From contig DVIT01000035.1 in NCBI GenBank assembly GCA_018711005.1, positions 1-33,683 of the forward strand: 33,683 bases of DNA. The letters are read 5' to 3'. The stretch is from Candidatus Scybalocola faecigallinarum (GTDB taxonomy: Bacteria; Bacillota; Clostridia; Lachnospirales; Lachnospiraceae). The notes under the pieces were generated by a model. The model was not told the DNA's origin and ran no database searches. It saw only the letters and a list, made by a program, of their open reading frames with translations. Below, piece by piece: positions 1 through 8,100 of this stretch (the first letter of the stretch is position 1; every line of letters begins with the position of its first letter). Made by a program: the position numbers and the translations under genes.

Positions 1-100
1 AGAAGTAAGACCCCTTGAAGACGACGAGGTAGATAGGGCAGAGGTGGAAGCATAGTAATATGTGGAGCTGACTGTTACTAATCGGTCGAGGGCTTGACCT
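1..100 (+). rRNA. 23S ribosomal RNA, 3' end (partial)
   Basis: The first hundred bases match the conserved 3' end of bacterial 23S rRNA, including the sarcin-ricin-distal closing region and the terminal stretch ending CGGTCGAGGGCTTGACC at about position 99. The rest of the gene lies before the window. The exact mature end is estimated from the family, give or take a few bases. A strong terminator follows only about 80 bases downstream, and no 5S gene fits in between. Confidence 0.95.
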
Positions 101-178
101 TGATTTCTTTAGAGATGTGTGGTAAGATGTAGAAGTATTTGAATATGCAGTTTTGAAGGTACATGAATAAGATTTAGC

Positions 179-212
179 GGCGATACAACTAATGATGTTG
201 TATCGCCTTTTT
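179..212 (+). terminator. rrn operon terminator
   Basis: An 11-bp perfect stem (GGCGATACAAC paired with GTTGTATCGCC) with a 7-base loop is followed by five T residues. It ends transcription of the rRNA operon. The 78 bases between the 23S end and this stem hold neither a 5S rRNA nor a tRNA. The stretch from 213 to the sigI promoter at 330 shows no gene. Confidence 0.9.
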
Positions 213-329
213 GTATGCAGGGAAAACAAAATGCGAGCATCCTAATCCAGGCCTGAAATGGATTGTTCTCATTTTGGACCTGAATAGTTATTCTTTACAT
301 ATTTTTTATATTCTTCTTACATTTCTTGA

Positions 330-358
330 TAGACACCCATAAAAAAAATATTTATAAT
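330..358 (+). promoter_or_regulatory. Candidate sigma-A promoter of sigI
   Basis: TAGACA (330-335) and a perfect TATAAT (353-358) are separated by 17 bases. This would start a transcript near 365 and leave a leader of about 135 bases before sigI. The leader holds a short stem-loop around 408-432 (GACC and GGTC arms) and a second promoter candidate of the SigI type at 449-470. Confidence 0.5.
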
Positions 359-448
359 AATACCATTTTGAGCCCCGAAAATTATTTGGAGTTTACGTAT
401 ACTTTATATAGACCTTTACATAGGTCATATAGCCATGGAGAATTATGT

Positions 449-470
449 AACCCAATGATGCGTTATGCGA
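449..470 (+). promoter_or_regulatory. Candidate SigI-type promoter of sigI (autoregulation)
   Basis: AACCCA at 449-454 lies before CGA at 468-470, with exactly 14 bases between the last C and CGA. SigI promoters in Bacillus are known to have an A-C-rich -35 (ACCCCC type) and a CGA-type -10. The same arrangement and spacing recurs before the lipoprotein gene at 2288-2310. A transcript would begin about 8 bases after CGA, just ahead of the ribosome binding site at 484. The assignment is inference from motif and spacing. Confidence 0.35.
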
Positions 471-501
471 GCATATGCGGGCCAGGAGGGAGGAACTTAT
501 T

Positions 502-1239
502 ATGGATAGCGATCACCAAATTGTGTCCATGGTATATGAAGCGAAAGAGGATCGCAATGCGGCGGATGCTTTCATTGGCCGCTATATGGGATTTATTAAG
601 TCGGAAACGGCCAAATTTATTCACCGGATACCCCAAGAAGGTGTAGATGATGAGCTAAGTATTGCTATGATGGCATTTTATGAAGCAATTTCCGGTTATG
701 ATCGCAGCCGGGGGAATTTTCTAAGCTATGCGGCAAGAAACATACATAACCGATTAATTGATTTTTATCGTAAAGAAAAGCGGCACAGCAGCAACCTGTC
801 GTATCATCAGTTGGTATCTGATGATGATAACAGCCATGAACTGGTAGATGAATTTGCGGATCCCCGTAATGTTGTGGATGAATCTACTGTGCGTAAAGTC
901 GCAGCCTCTGAAATACAGGAATTTGGCAGGCAGCTCGCTTTGTTTTCTCTGACACTTTCCGATGTGGCGGAGAATTGTCCGAAACAAAAACGAACCCTTC
1001 ATGGATGCCATAAAGCCTTGGATTATGCAAGACAAAATCCGTCCCTTTTAAATGAATTTCTTCTTAAGAGAAAGGTTCCGGTAACAGAACTGGCCAATGG
1101 CAGTGGGATCAGTAAAAAAACCCTGGAACGCCACAGAAAATATCTGGCAGCAATTCTCCTGGCATTGACTAACGGATATGAAATTATTCGGGGACATTTA
1201 TATCAGATCATTCCCAGGAAAGGTGGTGAACCGTTGTGA
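502..1239 (+). CDS. sigI: RNA polymerase sigma factor SigI
   Basis: This 245-residue protein is a SigI-family sigma factor. It directs RNA polymerase to a small regulon; in Bacillus SigI responds to heat and wall stress, and in cellulolytic clostridia to polysaccharides. The N-terminal part carries the sigma region 2 signature (FIGRYMGFIKSE, then YDRSRGNFLSYAARNIHNRLIDFYRK), and the C-terminal third has the SigI-specific helix-turn-helix (PVTELANGSGISKKTLERHRKYL). The length is typical of the family. The ATG at 502 is chosen because AGGAGGGAGGAA (484-495) sits just upstream; an in-frame ATG at 475 lies before that site and has none of its own. The stop codon overlaps the rsgI start by four bases, so the pair is translationally coupled. 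Confidence 0.93.
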   Translation: MDSDHQIVSMVYEAKEDRNAADAFIGRYMGFIKSETAKFIHRIPQEGVDDELSIAMMAFYEAISGYDRSRGNFLSYAARNIHNRLIDFYRKEKRHSSNLSYHQLVSDDDNSHELVDEFADPRNVVDESTVRKVAASEIQEFGRQLALFSLTLSDVAENCPKQKRTLHGCHKALDYARQNPSLLNEFLLKRKVPVTELANGSGISKKTLERHRKYLAAILLALTNGYEIIRGHLYQIIPRKGGEPL

Positions 1240-2237
1240 AATATCTTGTTATGGAAACACATCCGGGATATGCGATTGTTTTAGATTCTCAGGGGCGTTT
1301 TATAAAGGTTGCCAATATGAATTATGAGATCGGACAGACGGTTTCTTCCGTAATAAAGATTAAAGCACCATTAAAATCTAAGAAGCGCTACCCTGTTCGG
1401 ATATTGACCACGGCTGCGGCAGCATGCTTTGGGATTATCGTTATCGGACTGTATCAAGGGGTCTACCGTCCGGCTTATGTTCCTTATGGAACAGTAGAAA
1501 TGCAGATCAATCCTGGGATCCAGCTGACTTTGAGTGAAAATTATAATGTATTGGCGCTTCAGCCCCTGAATGAAGACGGCAGAATACTTCTTGCAGACTA
1601 TGACGATCAAGGTAAAAAGGCACAGACGGTTTTATATGATCTGGTTTATCGGTCTATAGAGTTAGGATATTTAAAAGAGGATGGCGAGATTATTCTTACA
1701 GCTTCATCTGAGGATGACCAGTGGCAGGAGGATACACAGGAGACATTTATTCATGCAGTTGAATTTTATACACAGATGTTTCACATGTCCGTGACGGTTA
1801 CAGATAGTCCTTTGGATGAAAGTTATCCGCCTTTGCCGCAGATTGTTATCCCATTTGGTGACGATGAAGCAGAAACATCTGCGGATAGTGATGAAAACCA
1901 GAATAATGGTCAATCACAGGAGACTGTTCAGGTGCAGGAATCTGAGACAGTACCTGAAGCTATAAACCAGGAATCTTCACAGCCTTCATCACAGGGCGGA
2001 CAAACATACCGGGAAACACAGCCTCCGGAAGTGCAGCCTGAAACAGTACCGGGAAATAATAGTAATTACAACAGCGATGACAATGGTGACGATGACGACA
2101 ATAGTGACGATGATAATAGTGACGATGATAATAGTGACGACGACAATAATGACGATGACAACAGTGATGACGACAACAGTGATGATGACTACAATGATGA
2201 CGATGTCAGTGATGACAACGGTGGAGATGATGATTGA
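1236..2237 (+). CDS. rsgI: RsgI-type transmembrane anti-sigma factor with Asp-rich tail
   Basis: This 333-residue protein is the partner of SigI. Residues 1-45 form the cytoplasmic RsgI-N domain that binds the sigma factor. A basic stretch (KSKKRYPVR) leads into one membrane helix at about 56-74. The outer part begins with the conserved RsgI segment containing INP (Asn92-Pro93), the bond reported to self-cleave in clostridial RsgI proteins. A Gln/Glu/Pro/Ser-rich linker follows from about 195, and the last 55-60 residues are an Asp/Asn/Ser repeat (SDDDN type). No carbohydrate-binding or enzyme domain is attached, unlike cellulosome RsgI proteins. The GTG start at 1236 overlaps the sigI stop and has AGGTGG at 1221-1226. 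The signal it senses is unknown; the tail suggests a cation or wall polymer, but that is a guess. Confidence 0.88.
   Translation: MKYLVMETHPGYAIVLDSQGRFIKVANMNYEIGQTVSSVIKIKAPLKSKKRYPVRILTTAAAACFGIIVIGLYQGVYRPAYVPYGTVEMQINPGIQLTLSENYNVLALQPLNEDGRILLADYDDQGKKAQTVLYDLVYRSIELGYLKEDGEIILTASSEDDQWQEDTQETFIHAVEFYTQMFHMSVTVTDSPLDESYPPLPQIVIPFGDDEAETSADSDENQNNGQSQETVQVQESETVPEAINQESSQPSSQGGQTYRETQPPEVQPETVPGNNSNYNSDDNGDDDDNSDDDNSDDDNSDDDNNDDDNSDDDNSDDDYNDDDVSDDNGGDDD
2074..2232 (+). repeat. Asp/Asn/Ser codon repeat encoding the RsgI tail
   Basis: The DNA is built from imperfect 15-base units of the kind encoding Asn-Ser-Asp-Asp-Asp, repeated about nine times with synonymous GAT/GAC changes. It is part of the rsgI reading frame. 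Such tandem units can change in number by slippage without breaking the frame. Confidence 0.85.
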
Positions 2238-2287
2238 TCCTAAGGCAAATATATAAGCAGAAAAAATTTTGAAAAATATTTTAAAAC

Positions 2288-2310
2288 AACCCCACTTTTA
2301 GATTTGCCGA
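2288..2310 (+). promoter_or_regulatory. Candidate SigI-type promoter of the lipoprotein gene
   Basis: AACCCCA (2288-2294) and CGA (2308-2310, followed by TG) are separated by 14 bases counted from the last C, the same geometry seen before sigI. The transcript would start near 2318 and leave a leader of about 68 bases. No good TTGACA/TATAAT pair was found in the same 148-base gap, which supports but does not prove SigI control. Confidence 0.38.
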
Positions 2311-2385
2311 TGCGTATTCTCATAGTGTAAACAAAAACAAAGCAGTTAAGAAAAACTGCAAAATAAAAAATAGGAGATGAAGATT

Positions 2386-3522
2386 ATGAAAAAGACATTA
2401 TTGAACAGGATTCCCGTATTTACCGCAGCGATGATCGGTACTTTCGCGCTTACTGCATGTGGCAGTGAACCCGTACAGTCAACAGTGAGACAGCAGCCCC
2501 AAAGTCAGACCGTATCTCAGACGTCCGTTTCCACTGAGGCCGTGGGAACTGTATTATTAAGTATTAACCCGGAAATCTCCGTGTCCTACGACGAATTAGG
2601 CAATGTAGTGGAGCTGATGGGAAATAATGATGACGGACGGCAGATTATCCAGGCCTGTACAGATTATCAGGGACAAAATTGTACGGTTGTTCTTCCGATG
2701 CTCATTGAAGAAATCTATAATGCCGGATACTTTGATGAAACGATTGAAAATCATGAAAAAAATATTATTTTAAAGCTGGAAAATGGCTCCCAATATCCGG
2801 ATGATGACTTTTTAGAAGAAATTGCTGAGGAAATCCGCATTGTAGTAGACGAATATCAGATTGGTTCAGCGGCCATGACTGTTGACGAAGATGATTTGGA
2901 TGATACTTACAGGGCTCAGGGCTATATTAACGAACAGACTGCCGAAGAAATCCTGAAAGCACAGCTTGAAAGAGATGACATTCAGTTTGTGGAAAAGGAT
3001 TATGACATTGATGACGGCATTTATGAAATTGAATTTGTCCTGGATAATGTAGAATATGAGTACAATGTAGATGCTTATACCGGCAAAGTCACGGAAGCTG
3101 AAGCTGACGCAGACGATGATCATGACGATGTGTACGATGATGATTACGATGATGTAAACGACGATGTTTATGATGATGCATACGACGACGCTTATGACGA
3201 CGTAAACGATGATGCTTATGATGATGCATACGACGATGATTATGACGACGTAAACGATGATGCTTATGATGATGCATACGATGATGATTACGATGATGTA
3301 AACGATGATGATTATGACGACGTATACGACGATGATTATGATGACGTAAACGATGATAATTATGATGATGTAAACGATGATGCTTATGATGACGTATACG
3401 ACGATGATTATGATGACGTAAACGATGATGATTATGACGACGTATACGACGATGATTATAATGACGATGCATACGATGATGATTATGATGATGTAAATGA
3501 CGATGATTCCGATGATGACTGA
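2386..3522 (+). CDS. Lipoprotein with RsgI-like outer domain, PepSY-like domain and acidic repeat tail
   Basis: This 378-residue protein has a lipoprotein signal peptide with lipobox LTAC (Cys25). Residues about 52-160 resemble the extracytoplasmic part of the RsgI encoded just upstream, including the SINP motif (Asn61-Pro62) and the following EISVSYDELGNV segment. Residues about 178-239 look like a PepSY domain (INEQTAEEILKAQLERDD, then YEYNVDAYTGKV). The last ~138 residues are almost only Asp, Tyr, Asn, Val and Ala in four-residue units (YDDV, NDDA, YDDD). There is no membrane helix apart from the signal and no sigma-binding domain. ATG 2386 is preferred over the in-frame ATG at 2377 because AGGAG (2372-2376) is nine bases before it. 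The role is not known; modulation of SigI/RsgI signalling or cation binding are possible. Confidence 0.85.
   Translation: MKKTLLNRIPVFTAAMIGTFALTACGSEPVQSTVRQQPQSQTVSQTSVSTEAVGTVLLSINPEISVSYDELGNVVELMGNNDDGRQIIQACTDYQGQNCTVVLPMLIEEIYNAGYFDETIENHEKNIILKLENGSQYPDDDFLEEIAEEIRIVVDEYQIGSAAMTVDEDDLDDTYRAQGYINEQTAEEILKAQLERDDIQFVEKDYDIDDGIYEIEFVLDNVEYEYNVDAYTGKVTEAEADADDDHDDVYDDDYDDVNDDVYDDAYDDAYDDVNDDAYDDAYDDDYDDVNDDAYDDAYDDDYDDVNDDDYDDVYDDDYDDVNDDNYDDVNDDAYDDVYDDDYDDVNDDDYDDVYDDDYNDDAYDDDYDDVNDDDSDDD
3112..3516 (+). repeat. 12-base minisatellite encoding the (Y/N)DDx tail
   Basis: About 400 bases consist of imperfect 12-base units encoding Tyr-Asp-Asp-X or Asn-Asp-Asp-X. Units are grouped into a higher-order 48-base period (YDDV NDDA YDDA YDDD) that recurs with small changes. 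Synonymous third-base changes show that it has diverged rather than being a fresh expansion. Copy number may differ between strains and the region is prone to assembly error. Confidence 0.88.
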
Positions 3523-3525
3523 TAG

Positions 3526-3560
3526 AAAAGGTCCGTGCAGCTTACGCACGGGCCTTTTTA
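3526..3560 (+). terminator. Terminator after the lipoprotein gene
   Basis: GGTCCGTGC (3530-3538) pairs with GCACGGGCC (3546-3554) around a 7-base loop, followed by five T residues. It closes the sigI-rsgI-lipoprotein block. From here to the TetR remnant at 3749 I see no complete gene; an 8-bp inverted repeat (TGTACCAG at 3663 and CTGGTACA at 3705) lies in this gap. Confidence 0.9.
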
Positions 3561-3748
3561 AAAATAAAAGACATGAATGAGGTCGACAGACGAAATGATT
3601 ACCTACCTCCTACTTGATTTTGATGCTTTCTGGAAAATTAAATGGCGCAATTTGTGTTGTTTTGTACCAGTGCGTCTTTCAGATATTGCACTTCTATGCG
3701 GCCTCTGGTACACTTGTTGCAGTGATTTATCTAGGAGGTGGCCAGCCA

Positions 3749-4251
3749 ATGAGAAGAACTCACCCAGTTAATATGTTTGTCTGTGAATGTATTACACAGT
3801 CCCTTTTTCGGCTAATGAAAAGAAAGCCATACAATAAGATCACTGTAACTGATTTAGTACAAGAAGCTGGTGTCAGTCGCAATTCCTTTTACCGGAATTA
3901 TCAAAGTACCGAAGAAATCATCCGTCAGTTTTTGGAGGAAAAACTTCTAAGTGGTGGAACGAATTTATTACTTATCCAGACCGTTATCCTCACATTATTT
4001 CTGAAATGTTCTATCACTTTTTAGATATGAAAGAAGAAATTGATTTACTTTATCGTGCCGGACTTTCGCATTTGCTCATGGAGCATATTGTTCTATGTGG
4101 CAAGCAAAGTCTGACAGGAGAATTGAAGAATACATATCAAACAGCCTTTATGTCTGGCGCACTTTGCGGGTTGGTAAATGAATGGATATTGCGGGGAATG
4201 AAAGAAAATCCTGAAGAAATGGAGCAAATATTTTCAAATTACGAAATTTAA
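3749..4251 (+). pseudogene. TetR/AcrR-type regulator, frameshifted
   Basis: The first ~68 codons from ATG 3749 encode a TetR-type DNA-binding domain (LMKRKPYNKITVTDLVQEAGVSRNSFYRNYQS, given here as two halves: up to TDLVQEAG, then VSRNSFYRNY). A perfect AGGAGGTG lies at 3733-3740. Near 3945-3955 the frame is lost; the other frame then reads WWNEFITYPDRYPHIISEMF and runs into the C-terminal ligand domain up to the stop at 4249-4251. The change fits loss of one base or gain of two. The joined product would be about 167 residues, normal for short members of this family. Sequencing error is an alternative to true decay. It probably once controlled the hydrolase gene directly downstream. Confidence 0.8.
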
Positions 4252-4267
4252 GCTGCGGAGGAATCTA

Positions 4268-4930
4268 TTGAAGTTTTTGGAAAGTCGGCCTGCTGTACCT
4301 GCTAACTACACGCAAGACACTGAAACAGGAGGTTCTATCGAAGCCAAATATATGGCAACTGGTGGCCATGAAGTATCTACATATGAAGAACCTGCATTGC
4401 AAGGTTTTTCAAAATATACGATTTATTATCCGACCGAACTTGAAACAGCAGATGAAAAATATCCTGTCATAGTTGTTTGCAATGGAAGCGGCACTCCTAT
4501 ATCCAAATATCTTTCTATCCCGGAACATTTTGCTTCATGGGGATTTATCGTAATCGGAACAGAAGAAGAATATGATTGGAGTGGATTTAGCGCAGAAATG
4601 TGTATCAGACACTTGCAGAAGTTCAATGATAACGAAAAAATAGGCGAGAATGAAAAAGAACTCGCATATAATCTGGAATGGGAGTATGACGCAACGCTTG
4701 TTGACATCCCTATTCTATTGATTGCGGGTGCAGGCGCTGGAGATGATTGGGTCATAACAGGTGAACAACTTCAAAACATCTATTCTGACATAGACAGTAA
4801 TAAAGTCATGTTACGCAGAAAAGACACCTCGCATAACGAGACACTTTACGCAGCAAATGGTTATGTGGCGGCTTGGTTTATGTGGCATCTCCAAGGCGAT
4901 GATGAAGCAGCAAAAGCATTTCTTCAGTAA
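4268..4930 (+). CDS. Alpha/beta hydrolase lacking the nucleophile region (probably decayed)
   Basis: The 220-residue frame resembles clostridial alpha/beta hydrolases of the dienelactone hydrolase/cutinase-like group: strand and oxyanion region (YPVIVVCNGSG), a following helix (SWGFIVIGTEEEYDW), a late acidic segment (LLIAGAGAGDDW) and a C-terminal His region (DTSHNETLY). The usual G-x-S-x-G nucleophile elbow, expected between SAEMCIRHLQKFND and ELAYNLEWEYD, is absent; only about ten residues join these parts. The N-terminal membrane anchor and C-terminal tail seen in relatives, as I recall them, are also missing. It starts at a TTG with GGAGG at 4257-4261, 17 bases after the regulator stop. 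It is unlikely to be an active hydrolase. Confidence 0.6.
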   Translation: MKFLESRPAVPANYTQDTETGGSIEAKYMATGGHEVSTYEEPALQGFSKYTIYYPTELETADEKYPVIVVCNGSGTPISKYLSIPEHFASWGFIVIGTEEEYDWSGFSAEMCIRHLQKFNDNEKIGENEKELAYNLEWEYDATLVDIPILLIAGAGAGDDWVITGEQLQNIYSDIDSNKVMLRRKDTSHNETLYAANGYVAAWFMWHLQGDDEAAKAFLQ

Positions 4931-5004
4931 AAAACGATTATTGATCTAAAATGGGAACAGAATTTTGAAGGTGAGAATAATAGGTTTCCAGGAACCAGGT
5001 AAAT

Positions 5005-5051
5005 AAACGCCGTGCCCGAACCTGTGGAAAGGTTGCGGGCGCGGCGTTTTT
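5005..5051. terminator. Bidirectional terminator between hydrolase and NRPS-like gene
   Basis: AAACGCCGTGCCCG (5005-5018) pairs with the complementary arm ending GCGGCGTTTTT around 5035-5051. T residues follow on the plus strand, and the A-rich flank before the left arm gives a weaker T run on the minus strand, so it can serve both converging genes. The ~90 bases from here to the NRPS stop show no gene. Confidence 0.85.
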
Positions 5052-5140
5052 ATGGGGGTCAGGTTTTAGGAAAGAAACACTGTGCAGTCCTGCTTAGGGG
5101 CAGGACCAGATCATCAGTTTTTGCTTAATGTACGTAAAAA

Positions 5141-8100
5141 TTAAAGTGTTTCAGTAAAATTAATCTGCTTCGGCACAAGGACTTCTTCACAGTTTTCTGC
5201 CAGATAGGCGTTAAGCTTATCCATATCCGGCGCCTGCTTGCCGCTAATGTCAGCGCACAGGATGGGGCGGTGCTGAGCGCTCCATGCCACATAGGCCTGA
5301 GCCTGATCAATGCCTTCATAGCTGCAAAGGACATGCTCAAGCTTGCCAAGATCCAGGAATGCACGGCCGGTCAGGTTTTCTGTCATGACTGTGCGGCCGC
5401 AGGATTCAAGAATATCCAAGCTTCCATCCGGCAGGATGCGGGCGTTAAGCCCGGTCTGGTACAGTACGCCGGGACCGTATGGATTGGTGATTTTGTCTGT
5501 CCAGTCCTTTGTGGGGTGATCCATAATATAGAGATTTCCCCATGCGCCAAAGGGCTGCTTGCGGCAGGTTTCGTCAAAGACATAGGCTTTCACCTTTGTG
5601 TCCGCAGGAACATCATGGATCAGGGTATATCCGGCAGCTTCATTAACAGCACCGGCTTCCACAAAGTAATGTTTCGGGAAAACATGCTCCGGCAGATGTT
5701 TCTTTAAACGGCGTACGGAAGGCTCTGTGAGCATGGCCTCCATGATCACATCCATGCATTCCATAAATACCTGCAGCTGCTGTTCATCAAAACGGTTTTT
5801 CCAGTATCTCAGTTCATAGAAATAAAATCCCTTTTTATTAGACATTACCTGTAAATGGAAGGGCAGGGAGTCTAACTGGATCGGTTCCCGGTAAGCCGGA
5901 GCGCCGCCGATTTCATCCAGCGTAAGAATGTCTCCCTGATACTGGAAGAACATTTCATCGGCATGGAGGGCAGAAAGGTGGCAGCGCATAGTTTCCATGA
6001 TCTGACGGGCAGATTTGGAAAGCAGCTGAGGCACTGTTTCATGAGGTACGTTGGTATAGCGGAACAAATAGCTTGTAAACAGCGGGCCTGCAAGGCGTGT
6101 CCAGCGGCTGTCTGTACGTCCGCTGTGGATACTTGTGCAGACGGCGTCTTTTTCATTGCTGAATATGCTGATACAGTAGTTATAGGCGGTCAGGAACATA
6201 ACATTTTCCGAAACTCTGTGTTTACGGCAGAATGCATTGAGCTGGTTAGGACTTATGCGGAAACGTCCTCTTAATGATGCATTTTCTCCGTGATCCAGGT
6301 CGTGGAAATCTCTCCGGGTCAGAATGCTTTTGCGGATATGCATATCTTTTGTCAGCTTTAAATAGTAAGCAATATCCTGTTCACGTTTTCCTTTGGTCTC
6401 CCGTGCCTTTTCATCCAGGACAAATTCAAATAATGTATAATTTTCTTTTTCTACATGCTTTCCGGCATACAGATCGTTAAGATCTTCAAAAAGGATCTTT
6501 AATGTCATGCCATCGCCTACAATATGGGCAATATCCAGGAACAGATAGTTGGCGCTGTCGGTCTGGTAAATGCCTGCGTGGTATAAAGGCTCGTCCTTCT
6601 CATACATATAAGGCACTAAAAGGTGCTTGCGTGTTTCCTCAAATTCAGCATCCGTCTGCCGCAGGATGGGGATATTGATCTGGCGGCTGTCATCACGGAA
6701 GCTTTTGTAAACCCCTTCATCCAGCTGGATAATGGACTTTAAGCCGGGATGAATGTCAAAAAGGCGGATAACCGCGTTTTGCAGGCGTTCAAGATCTACG
6801 CTGGGATCCAGGTGGATCAGTGAGGGAAGGTTTGCTGTGGTATTTCCCCGCATAACATAGGCAAAATAGATCTGCATGTTGGTTAAAGGATACACCGGGC
6901 GTACAGAGTAGTCTACTTTTTCTTCAGTTAAGGTTTCGTTATAGTAGGCTTCCAGCTTTTCAACTGAAGCGTGAGCCATAAGGTCATCCAGGGTAATAGA
7001 AAAATTAAGCTTTTCAGCAAGATCGGTTAAAAGCATAACACTGCCCATAGAATCCATACCGGCTCTGTAAAAGTCTGTGTCAATACCAAAATGCTGATGC
7101 CCTAAAATACCTGCAACACAGTCATAAATTTTTTGCTGCATGTCTGTTTTAGGCATAACAAGCTTGGCTATGCTGTCCCGCTCAGCCTGTCTCTGACTGA
7201 AATAATGGGAGCGGATGATTTTTCTTGAGGTTGTTTTCTCAAACGGATCCTTGCGGACACGGAAGTTTTGGATCTTTTTAAAGGAAGGAAGTTTCTGGTT
7301 GATTTTGGCGATGCTTTCCCCTACAGCGCCTTCAATATCTTCAATGTCGCAGGCTTCAGCATATTTAAAGTTAGGATAGATTTCCGCGGTAATGGTATCA
7401 TTTTCCTCAAAAACAAGAATGTCTTCAATAATCGTTTCGTCCGTAAACATATTTTCAATTTCTTCCGGGGCCACATTCTCACCATTGCTTAAAATGATCA
7501 GGTTTTTCTTACGTCCGGTAAGGTACAGGAAGTTTTCATCATCCACGTAGCCAATATCTCCGGTGCGCAGCCAGCCGTCGTCTGTAATGGCTTCGGCAGT
7601 ATTTTTTGGATCTTTATAATAACCCATCATCACGGAAGGACTTTTTACCTGGATTTCTCCATCAACAATACGAACCTGGCAGCGGTCAACGATGCGGCCG
7701 ACAGAGGCTACCTTATCCGGACGGTCCCAGTCCGGGGCGGAGATAACCGGGGAGCATTCAGACATACCATAGCCCTGGCCTATGGAGATTCCTATATCCA
7801 TATAGTTTTTTGCAAGCTCCGGTGTCAGGTATCCTCCGCCGCACACGATACGGCGAAAGTTGCGGCCATATACTTCTGCCTTGAGTTCTTCTAAGGAACG
7901 TTCCGGATACTGTTTTTTTAGCAAACAAAAACGATTATAAAGTGCCTTGGCAATCATGGGAACGACACGGAAGGAAGTAGGTTCAAACAGGCGCAGATGC
8001 TGAGCCAGTTTGCTCATATCCTGGTTCAGGCACAGCAGGATACCGTGGCGCATGGCAACAAGTACATCGCTGGTGATGCAGAAAATATGATGGATGGGCA

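Noticed and set aside
101-178. tRNA or 5S gene between 23S and the terminator
   Set aside because: No cloverleaf or 5S consensus can be seen and the space is too short for 5S.
2074-3516. CRISPR array or other interspersed repeat
   Set aside because: The repeats are contiguous, in frame and encode Asp-rich peptide; there are no spacers.
2866-3549. Long minus-strand frames over the acidic repeat (Ile/Val-rich and His/Arg-rich products)
   Set aside because: They are mirror readings of the Asp-codon repeat on the plus strand, have no ribosome binding site and no resemblance to real proteins.
3577-3748. Small plus-strand frames before the TetR-type gene
   Set aside because: They lack ribosome binding sites and protein-like composition, and I could not relate them to a family.
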